Positions 1 to 7,400 of a stretch of DNA of 12,148 bases are shown here, piece by piece. This DNA comes from an uncultured Holophagaceae bacterium. Its GTDB lineage: Bacteria > Acidobacteriota > Holophagae > Holophagales > Holophagaceae. Where the stretch lies: the NCBI GenBank assembly GCA_903890595.1, contig CAITBU010000168.1:1-12148 (forward strand). The letters run 5' to 3'. Position 1 is the stretch's first letter. Every line of letters begins with the position of its first letter. The position numbers and the translations under genes are program-made. The notes under the pieces are model-generated. The model was not told the DNA's origin, ran no database searches, and saw nothing but the letters and a program-made list of their open reading frames with translations.

Positions 1-3000
1 AAGGACCCCTGCCCCATCCAGGACCCGACCGATGGCAGGGGTCGAGGTGGCAAACCCCGCCTTCTGCAGGATGCCTTGCACCGTGGCTAGGACCGGACCG
101 CCTGTGGCGATCCGGTCTGAGCTGAAGGTGGCCGCCTCATCGGGCACCCAGGACCAGGCCAGGGTCGGATTGAAGGGATCGTGGATGTCGAGGGCATAGT
201 AGCTCCGCCCTCCCTTCCCGAGACCGATGATGACCATGGCCCGCTCGCCGGCATCCACCACGCCGTTGCCGGGGCCACCGTTGCTAAGAGGTAGGTCCAG
301 GTGATAGATCGCGGGGCTGCCATCGACCATGGACCGGTGAGGATTGCTGGACACGGTGAGGGTGTCGAGGTTGGCTAGGAAGTCCGTGGGCATGAAGCTC
401 CATAGCTCCTGGACCGCGGCCTGGGTGACGGCGCCGCCCGAGCTCAACCGAGTGACCTCGCCGAAGGCATGCAGCCAGCCCTGATTGGTGCCCACCAGGA
501 TCAGGCGGAAGCGCCGGCTCCCGCTCACAGCCACCAGGCTGTTGAAGTCACTCAGGCCACCCTGAACCGCACTCAGGCTGTACTCGAGGGCGGCGGGGGC
601 CGAGTTGATGACATCGCCCATGATGTTGCTGCGGTTCGAAGCGGGCACACCGCCCACCAGGTTGGTGATGTCGCCGCCGGCGGCGTGGTGGATGACCAGC
701 TGCTTGGTGGCATCATCCCCGACGCTCGTGGCCACGAAGTTCTTCAGGCCCGTGCTGGCATCGGTGAAGGCTGGGCCCGTGGCCCTGAAGCGCCTCAGGG
801 CGCTGTCCCCCGGCGTCCGGGTGTACAACCGGCGGGCGGTGCCCACGGGGCCGCTGGCGAGGGCGGTGCTGGCGCTCCAGTGGGCAGTGGTGGCATCCAG
901 GGTGGTCGTTGGGCTGCCGTTCCTGTCGAGGACACTGATGCTGCCGTTTGCCTGACTCAGCCCAAACATCAGCAGGTCCCCAGGCCACAGGACACCACCA
1001 GAGCTTGGCGGCGTGAACCGGCCGAGGTAGAACTGCGACCCGAGGCTCGCCCCGACAAAGGGGATGTTCGGGCTGGATGTGGCCTGGTTCCCTCCCGTTC
1101 CGATGGCAATGCGGAAGGCGAAGTCGAGGCTGGTTGCCAGCTTGTCCTTGTCCGTCGCATCGAAGAAGTAAACGGCGCCGGGCCTGCGCATGCCAACTGC
1201 GGGATAGCTGCCGGGATCCGTTGGATCGGGGATCCAGTCGTTGCTCGGGTCCAGTGTTGCGTTGGCAGGCTGCTCCCAGCCGTTGAAGGAATGGAAGCTG
1301 CTCAGAGTGCCGCTGGAGATGCCGGCGTCCCCCAGGGCGGCCGCCAGGAACAGGCTGCGCTTGGGGCTGGCGTCCTGCGTGTAGTGCCCCGCCAGGCTCA
1401 CGCCCACGGTCATGGTGGTCACCCGATGGTCCCTGCTGTAGGTGACGCCGTTCCGCTTCTTGATGGCGAAGGGCAGGAATGCTGAAGGCGATAACGAGCC
1501 GCTGGGAGGCGTGTCCGGTGCGGCCTTGTAATCCACGTTCAGGGTCCCAAGGGTGGGATCCGCCAGATGCGCCGCCACCCCCGCCATGGTGAAGAGGTTC
1601 CAGTAGCTGCCATTGCGATTGATGCTTGTGGGGCTGGCCAGGACGGCCCGGTTGCCGACGCGGACGTCCAGGGCCGCTGCATCCCCGGAGCCGGTGATGT
1701 ATGGGGTGGTGGCATTGGTGTTGGTGGTCAGGGTGCCGTTGTTGTCCAGTCCGTCTGTGAAGAGCAGCAGGAAGGGGTTGCCGCACTGGGAGACATCGCC
1801 CCCCGCCACCGCATTGAACACGCTGCTGGGATCTGCGTACTGGGCCAGCGTTCGGGCCATGGCATAGGTCAGGGGGGTGTTCCCCGCAGCAAACAGGCCG
1901 GCGATCCGCGTCATGCCCGTGACCGAGTTCCCGGAGAGGGCGTTGATGCCCTGGCCGGTCGTGTTGTTGAGCACGGTCCAACCCGAGTCCAGGCCATCCA
2001 CATGGGTATTGGCCGGGGAGGAGGCGTTGAGGGTGGTGCTGCTGCTGTTGTTGATGCTGGTAGCCGCGCCGCTGTTGGCCTCATTGGTGGGATCCAGGCA
2101 GCGGAAGGCCCAGTAGACATCGGCCTGATGGGCAATCCAGGTCTGAATGGCCGCCCACTTGGTGGCCTGGAGCCGGGTCAGGGCCGGCGTCCGATAGCTG
2201 GAGGCGTCCTCCAAGGCCGTGCCGAGGTAGGAACCGTCCTGGCTGTACTTGGGAATCGACATGGTGCCCCAGCTCCCGCTGGGACCGAAGCCCTGCCCCC
2301 AGCTGGCATTGCCCTGGCCTCCGACAAGAGAGGCATTGCTGGCATCGAAGGCCACATATTTGCCGACCAGCGACCCCTCCGTGGTGTAGTTCGCCTTGGT
2401 GGCGTCGCTGCTCTGGTACTTGCCATTGAAGAGCCAGGCGATATAGGCGGGACGGTAGAGCACTGTATAGAGGTAGACCATGCTCAGCGAATAGGCACTG
2501 GAGCCATTGGTGTCGTAGGTGAAGACGGCATTCTGGCCCGACCCGATGGTGTAGCAGGTGTCCAGCTCGACCTGCTGGCCGCTGCCATAGGTGGTGCTCA
2601 CGCCCGCAACCGTCTTGATCTGCCGATCCAGGAGCGTCTTGGAGCTCAGGGGCACGCCGGAGGAGCCGCGGTCCATGACCTTCCAGGGGATGGGGAGGTC
2701 GATGGTCCGGTTGCCTTTGGCGAAGCGGACATGGCTGGCGGCACGGAGCCAGTTCCGGACATCCAGGACGCCGGAGCTCGTGCCCACCAGGGAGCCCGAA
2801 GCGGCAGCCGCATCGACCATGGTCACGGCGGTTCCATCCGGCTTCCGCAGGGTTCCATTCAGGGTTCCGGGATAGGTGAACCCGACCGAGGTGGCATAGC
2901 CGGTGGCGCTGTTAAAGCTGGACCCCACGCTGACGTCCAGGCTGGCGGTGACAGAGGGGTCCGTGGCCCCTGTGGGGGGATTGGTGCAGTAGGCTGGAAG

Positions 3001-4116
3001 CACCAGGCTCACCGTCGTGTTGCCCCCTGCCTCTGGATTGGTTGTGGCGGTCGAGTTGACGGGGTTAGGGGTGGGCAGGGCGCAGACATTGGAGGTGGAG
3101 TAGGCGATCAGCTGAACCCACTGGATCAGGTTGTTCCAGCTCCCAGTCCCCTGGGCCAGGAAGTAGGAGCGAAGGTTGACTGTAGAGCCGGCAGGAATGT
3201 TGGACAGGGACGCACTCCAGGCGCCGCTCCCCCCGATCCTGGCCTCCATGGGTGCCAGCTGGGTCTTGTCCTGGGGGTAGTTGGGGGTCCGGATGGTCAT
3301 CACAGACTGGTACACCCCCGAGCTGACCTCACTCCAGACAGGTCCAGAGTTAATGGCACTCGGCGTGGTGTAGCCCCAGCTGAAGTTCTTGTGGCTGAGG
3401 TCCTCGCCCTCGGCAAAGGCGTGGGTGAGCGTTGCGGTCAGGGTGACGAGGGAGTTCGGGGCGTAGGGCCCCGAGGATGGGCTGAGCGCCATGGACACGG
3501 TGTAGGAAGGGCTGCCTTGAGTCCCGTTGTTGGTGGTGGTGGCGGTGTAGTTGGAGCTGCCCGCAATGGGCGAAAAGACCGCCGTGGCCCAGGCGGCCCC
3601 GTTCCCCCACGCATAGGCTTGAAAGGTCATCGTTGGCGCAGCCGTGCAGAGGCCGTTGCCACCGTAGTAGTCCCGGCAGGAGGCTGGATTGTACTCGGGG
3701 GCGATGGCTCCTGTGCCATCGGGGCTGATGGTGAGGATGGCACTGACATAGGCGTTGATGTCATTGCCCGATCTGGCGTAGAGCTGATACCTGTTGTTGG
3801 GCGGCGTGCCCAGAGAGGCGCCGTTGAGATTGAACCTCATGTACCTGTAGTCATCTGCGTCGTTGAGGTCGTTGTTGGGGTACAGGGGGTGGTACATGAG
3901 GCTGGCCATGGACCGCGAAAAATCGAAGACCGAGACGATCTCGGGCTTGGGCCGGAGCGATGAGGACTGCTGGTAGAGGTCGAGGAAGTCTGTGTTGCTG
4001 GACTGGAGCCGCGGGTCCAGCTGAGCCATGGCGGAGCTTGCGGCAAGGAGGCCCCAGGCCAGCACCCGGAGGCTGCGGAGGCTGGTGGCGCGGAGGTTGC
4101 GAAGCTGTTCGTTCAT
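1..4116 (-). CDS. PilY1-type pilus tip protein, second copy, 3' end off the window
   Basis: An uninterrupted frame of 1372 codons runs to the left edge; every triplet from 4158 to 1 was checked and none is a stop. An in-frame TAG lies upstream at 4161-4159. The chosen start gives MNEQLRNLRATSLRSLRV and a signal peptide ending AMA at residue 31; an in-frame ATG at 4128 and a GTG at 4125 are alternatives. It is a paralogue of the upstream PilY1: DFSRS at 65-69, NRTIDLPIPWK at 469-479, TRLQATK from 647, NTPLTYAMAR with T747, LLLFTDGLD with D788, VGTNQGWLHAFGE at 1208-1220 and GNGVVDAGERA around D1288. By alignment about 400 C-terminal residues are missing. Roughly residues 75-430 share only scattered residues with copy one. 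The helix following the metal site carries an extra cysteine (FRCLDP, C673). The gene lacks its own pilV/W/X in view and is separated from copy one by 382 bp with a candidate promoter, so it could be expressed independently as an alternative tip protein. Confidence 0.92.
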   Translation of the reverse strand, partial: MNEQLRNLRATSLRSLRVLAWGLLAASSAMAQLDPRLQSSNTDFLDLYQQSSSLRPKPEIVSVFDFSRSMASLMYHPLYPNNDLNDADDYRYMRFNLNGASLGTPPNNRYQLYARSGNDINAYVSAILTISPDGTGAIAPEYNPASCRDYYGGNGLCTAAPTMTFQAYAWGNGAAWATAVFSPIAGSSNYTATTTNNGTQGSPSYTVSMALSPSSGPYAPNSLVTLTATLTHAFAEGEDLSHKNFSWGYTTPSAINSGPVWSEVSSGVYQSVMTIRTPNYPQDKTQLAPMEARIGGSGAWSASLSNIPAGSTVNLRSYFLAQGTGSWNNLIQWVQLIAYSTSNVCALPTPNPVNSTATTNPEAGGNTTVSLVLPAYCTNPPTGATDPSVTASLDVSVGSSFNSATGYATSVGFTYPGTLNGTLRKPDGTAVTMVDAAAASGSLVGTSSGVLDVRNWLRAASHVRFAKGNRTIDLPIPWKVMDRGSSGVPLSSKTLLDRQIKTVAGVSTTYGSGQQVELDTCYTIGSGQNAVFTYDTNGSSAYSLSMVYLYTVLYRPAYIAWLFNGKYQSSDATKANYTTEGSLVGKYVAFDASNASLVGGQGNASWGQGFGPSGSWGTMSIPKYSQDGSYLGTALEDASSYRTPALTRLQATKWAAIQTWIAHQADVYWAFRCLDPTNEANSGAATSINNSSSTTLNASSPANTHVDGLDSGWTVLNNTTGQGINALSGNSVTGMTRIAGLFAAGNTPLTYAMARTLAQYADPSSVFNAVAGGDVSQCGNPFLLLFTDGLDNNGTLTTNTNATTPYITGSGDAAALDVRVGNRAVLASPTSINRNGSYWNLFTMAGVAAHLADPTLGTLNVDYKAAPDTPPSGSLSPSAFLPFAIKKRNGVTYSRDHRVTTMTVGVSLAGHYTQDASPKRSLFLAAALGDAGISSGTLSSFHSFNGWEQPANATLDPSNDWIPDPTDPGSYPAVGMRRPGAVYFFDATDKDKLATSLDFAFRIAIGTGGNQATSSPNIPFVGASLGSQFYLGRFTPPSSGGVLWPGDLLMFGLSQANGSISVLDRNGSPTTTLDATTAHWSASTALASGPVGTARRLYTRTPGDSALRRFRATGPAFTDASTGLKNFVATSVGDDATKQLVIHHAAGGDITNLVGGVPASNRSNIMGDVINSAPAALEYSLSAVQGGLSDFNSLVAVSGSRRFRLILVGTNQGWLHAFGEVTRLSSGGAVTQAAVQELWSFMPTDFLANLDTLTVSSNPHRSMVDGSPAIYHLDLPLSNGGPGNGVVDAGERAMVIIGLGKGGRSYYALDIHDPFNPTLAWSWVPDEAATFSSDRIATGGPVLATVQGILQKAGFATSTPAIGRVLDGAGVL

Positions 4117-4119
4117 GGC

Positions 4120-4126
4120 GATCACC
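4120..4126 (-). promoter_or_regulatory. Ribosome-binding site candidate for the second pilY1
   Basis: GGTGATC on the minus strand, 3 nt before the ATG at 4116, matches the distal part of the 16S rRNA 3' end complement (AGGAGGTGATC). Its first two bases fall where the core AGGAGG would end, 8 nt from the start codon. It lacks the strong AGGAG core seen before pilX and the first pilY1, so this gene may be translated less well. It favours the ATG at 4116 over the one at 4128. Confidence 0.45.
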
Positions 4127-4270
4127 ATCCAGGCAGAGGTCGGGGTGAGGGGTTGCTTCTACCGTGCAGAATCCACGGGGATCAGTAGAGACGGAAAGGG
4201 CCGACAGCAGGGTCCTTCAAGGGGGAAGCGTCAGATGCGATGAGCACCTGTCAACAGACCGAAGGAGAAG

Positions 4271-4294
4271 CTGTCCTGAGAATTACAGGCACAG
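4271..4294. repeat. Imperfect inverted repeat overlapping the candidate -10 element
   Basis: The plus strand reads CTGTCCTG, seven bases, then CAGGCACAG, so eight base pairs can form with a single unpaired base. It covers the candidate -10 element and the expected transcription start of the second pilY1, the position expected of a repressor operator. No T-run follows in either direction, so it is not a good intrinsic terminator. The protein that would bind it is unknown. Confidence 0.4.
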
Positions 4295-4310
4295 AACTGC
4301 TACATCACAA
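4282..4310 (-). promoter_or_regulatory. Candidate sigma-70-type promoter for the second pilY1
   Basis: On the minus strand TTGTGA (4310-4305, 4 of 6 to TTGACA) is followed after exactly 17 nt by TGTAAT (4287-4282, 5 of 6 to TATAAT). An AT-rich block lies upstream and could act as an UP element. Transcription would start near 4275, giving a leader of about 160 nt before the start codon at 4116. Matches of this quality also arise by chance in AT-rich DNA, so this is a proposal based on motif, spacing, orientation and position. A perfect TTGACA at 4254-4249 has no matching -10 element and was not preferred. Confidence 0.35.
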
Positions 4311-4413
4311 CGAAGTCTAATGTTGTCTTGTATAATCTGATACTTTTCTGTTGTTTCGTTTAATTTAAAAAAATCTAGACATCACCATGGAGGCTCTTAA
4401 GCTCATGGATACT

Positions 4414-4441
4414 GCTTGAGGACAGCTTGAGTTATTCTCAA
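4414..4441. repeat. Cluster of CTCAAGC direct repeats with an inverted half-site
   Basis: On the minus strand CTCAAGC occurs at 4431-4425 and again at 4420-4414, separated by four bases, so the period is 11 bp, one helical turn. A further inverted copy, TTGAG, starts at 4441 and forms TTGAG-AATAA-CTCAA with the first. Seven-base direct repeats spaced by four bases are the layout known for OmpR/PhoB-type response regulators. The cluster is about 100 bp upstream of the candidate promoter and about 60 bp downstream of the first pilY1 stop. Confidence 0.4.
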
Positions 4442-4498
4442 TTAGGCTTAGTGGAACCAATCAAGGAAAGGTCGCCGTGGTCCCTGGGAGGCCCTGGA

Positions 4499-7400
4499 TC
4501 AGCGCACCGACCGCCAAACCCGGGCCTTGGGGTAACGCTCCGTGCCAGCGGTGGTGGTGGTTTTTAGGGCCAGGGCCGCGATGGCAGGATTGCCCGTTAA
4601 GGGATCGGCAGCGGTCACTTCCCTCATGCCCCCCTGCACCACCGTGCGGGTGCCCAGGGCCAGGAAGTCGGAGGCCACCCCCGCCCAGGTGTTCTTGAGG
4701 CCGCTGGTGATGGTGAGCCCCAACCTGGTGTCTTTGACGATGGGGTTCATGACATCGGCGATGAGCCAGCTATCGGTGGTCCCGGTACCCCCGGTGCAGG
4801 GGTTGGCGGTCACGGGGGTGAAGAAGGAATAGAAGAGGCTGCCAGCCACCACCAGGGGCGGGTTGATGCCCTTGGGAACAAACCCCGTGCTGGGGTCCGC
4901 CGCTGGGAAGGTGACGTAGTAGCCGTAGGAAGCGTTACCGCTCTTGGGGGCCAGGTAGTAGTCATCGCAGCCCGGCGTGATGGCCTTGAAGAGGGTATCG
5001 TCGCAGGCCTTGGGGGGTGTCTCGGTCACCGAGTTGGCGGTGAAGTTTTTCAACTGCGAGGTGAGAATGCCCAGGTCGGGCCCACCCTCCGTGTCGAAGC
5101 CCAAGGCCCGGCTGTCCTGGCGGTCGAAGACCACGGTGAGCTGATGGCTGGTGGGGGCTGGATTGGTGGCGGCGTAATAGCGGTCCAGGGGATTGTTCCG
5201 GTCCCCACTCACCATGGCAATGCCCACGGCGGCTGGAACAGCGGTTCCGGCGGCAGAGCGTGCGGGGTAGGAGCCCACCCGGAAGGGCGCCGGCAGGGTG
5301 GTGTAGCGGGCCCCATAGCCTACGTTTGAGTCCTGGTAGACCTTCCGCAGGGACCAATTGGCGACCTTTGCATGGTCCCTGCGGAAGTTCGTGAAGGGGA
5401 GGGTGGCGACGACTTCCCTTGAGCCCCAGGCCCACAAGCAGCCCCGGTAGTCCAGGAAGTAGGCCCGCTGGGCCATGCCGGAGTTGAGGATGAACTCAAA
5501 GGGCACCAGCCCGGTACCGACCGGACCCACCAGGGGCCCCCCGGCGCTGGCCTCTGTCAGGTCAGCAGCGGCCAGGATCTGGCCGGAATAGGCATCCAGG
5601 GCCATGACAAAGCGCCCCAGCTTGGTGCCAGAGAACTGTGCCTCAACGTCCGTGTTGCTGGCGCCGCCCCCCAGGAACACCGCGTCCCGCAGGCTTCCCA
5701 AGCTGTCCTGAATGCGCCCAATGGCCGGCGTGGAGGTCGAGAAGCCTGACTTCCCAAGGAGGGTCTGGGCCGTGCTCAGGGTCGGTCCGCCAGCGGCGAT
5801 GCGGTCTGCCGTAATGCTGGTGGCTTCGTCCGGAACCAGGGACCACTTGAGGGCTGGGTTGAAGGGGTCGTGGATGTCCAGGGCATAGTAGCTGCGCCCC
5901 CCTTTGCGCAGGCCGAAGATGGCCACGGCCCGCTCGTTGCTGTCCACCACCCCATTGCCCCGCCCGCCAGAGGCCGGCGGCAGGTCCAGGTGGTAGATGA
6001 CCGGGGTGCCATCCACCATGAACCGGTGGGCATTGCTGTTGTCCTTGATGTAGTTCAGCTTTGCCAGAAAGTCCGTGGGCAGGAAGCTCCAGAGCTCCTG
6101 CACAGCGCCCGTGACCAGGCCCGACGTGGCGTCGGTCTTGGTGACCTCGCCGAAGGCGTGCAGCCAGCCCTGGTTGGTGCCCACCAGGATGAGCCGGAAG
6201 CGGGTGCCATCAAAGGCGCTGAGGGTGGCATAGTGGCTCAGCGCCGCACTCACGTCGCTCCACTTGTACTCGATGGCGGCGGGGGCGGAGTTGATGATGT
6301 CGCCCATGATGTTCGACCGATTGGTCTTGGGCAGGCCGGTGCCACTGTCCAGGTTGGTGATGTCGCCGCCAGCGGCGTGATGGATGACCAACTGCTTGGT
6401 GGCAAGGTCCGCAATGCCGGTGGCCACAAAGTTCTTGAGGCCCGTGACGGCATGGTTGAAGTCCAACTCTGCCGCACTGGCCGTGAAGGGCTTCAGGGCA
6501 TCACCACCGGGAATCCGCGTAAAGAGCCTCCGTGCCGTGCCCACGGGCCCTTTCCGCAGGGCCACATCAGCACTCCACTGGGCCGTGGTGTAGTCCAGGG
6601 TGCTGGCCACCCCGCCACTCTTGTCGAGGATCGAGAGGCTGCCGTTCTGCTCCTTGGTGCTGAACATCAGCAGGTCTCCGGACCACAGCACGCCGCCGCT
6701 GGCAGGGGGCAGGAAGCGGCCCACATAGATCTGATTGCCCAGGGAGGCCCCCACAAAGGGCAGGCTGGGGCTGGTGGTGGCCTGGTTGCCAAGGCTGCCT
6801 GTGGCGACCCGAAAGAGGTATTCCATGGCCGTGTTCAGCTTGTCCGAGTTGGTGGCGTCGAAGAAGAAGACCGCGCCATCCTTCCGCTTGCCCACGGTGG
6901 GATAGCCGCTGGGATCCCGGGGATCCACCAGCCAGTCGGTGGTTGGGTCAAAGGGGTGGAAGCCACTGAGGGGCCCAGCGGTGATGCCGGGATCCCCTGC
7001 AGCTGCGGTGAGGAAGAGGTTGCGCTTGGGGCTGTTGCTGTCGGTGTACTTGCCCCCGAGGCTCAGCCCCAGGGTCATGGTCAGCACCCGCCGGTCCTGG
7101 TTCAGGGTGATGCCGTTGCGCTTCTTGATGGCCATGGGCAGGAAGGTGGAGGGCACCCCGGTCCTGGTGGTAGTGCCGGGGTCCAGGGCCGCCAGATAGT
7201 CCGTGCCGACCATGCCCAGGGAGGGATCCGCAAGGTGGGCCCCGATGCCCGCCAAGGTGAAGGTGTTCCAGTAGTCGTTATACCGGTCGCTGCGGGTCCT
7301 GTTGGCGATGATGGCCCGGTTGCCACCGCCCGCATCCAGGGTCAGGGAGCCATCCGTGCCCGTGGTGAAGTAGGGGGAGGATGTCTTGGCATTCAGGGAG

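Larger units (their letters stand above)
4117..4498. other. Intergenic region between the two pilY1 genes
   Basis: This is the only long gene-free stretch in the window. It is visibly AT-richer than both flanks, especially 4300-4445, which includes a run of seven T on the minus strand at 4373-4367 followed by AAATTAAA. I see no coding frame with pilus-like or other recognisable content and no RNA gene. It holds, in the direction of transcription, a TTGAG/CTCAA repeat cluster, the AT block, a promoter-like pair, an imperfect dyad, and a perfect 5-bp hairpin (CCGTG/CACGG, 7-nt loop) at 4162-4178 in the leader. No convincing GC hairpin followed by T-run was found after the first pilY1 stop, so read-through into the second gene cannot be excluded. 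Confidence 0.7.

Noticed and set aside
713..1981. 422-codon minus-strand frame rich in His, Arg, Gln and Gly
   Set aside because: It is an out-of-frame shadow of the second pilY1. The real frame across this stretch encodes TVLNNT, LLLFTDGLD and other PilY1 motifs; a similar shadow exists at the matching place in the first copy.
1567..3963. 798-codon open frame on the plus strand, and the 338-codon one at 469-1485
   Set aside because: Both are in codon register antisense to the second pilY1, whose minus-strand frame is open and clearly homologous to the first copy.
1..4116. Possibility that the second pilY1 is a frameshifted pseudogene, because it appears broken into many short frames
   Set aside because: Reading all triplets from 4158 to 1 showed no stop, and the protein matches the first copy in one frame throughout. 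It only lacks its stop because the window ends.
4249..4254. Perfect TTGACA as a -35 element
   Set aside because: No TATAAT-like hexamer is found 16-18 nt downstream (ACGCTT at 17 nt).
4117..4275. Cyclic dinucleotide (GEMM-type) riboswitch in the leader of the second pilY1
   Set aside because: Such riboswitches precede pilus genes in some related bacteria, but I could not find the conserved core segments or the paired helices here.
4330..4335. TATAAT on the plus strand
   Set aside because: No acceptable -35 element upstream and no plus-strand gene downstream.
4360..4412. Intrinsic terminator for the first pilY1 at the run of seven T
   Set aside because: The only stem before it is a 5-bp CCATG/CATGG pairing with a long loop, not directly adjacent to the T-run, so it is too weak.
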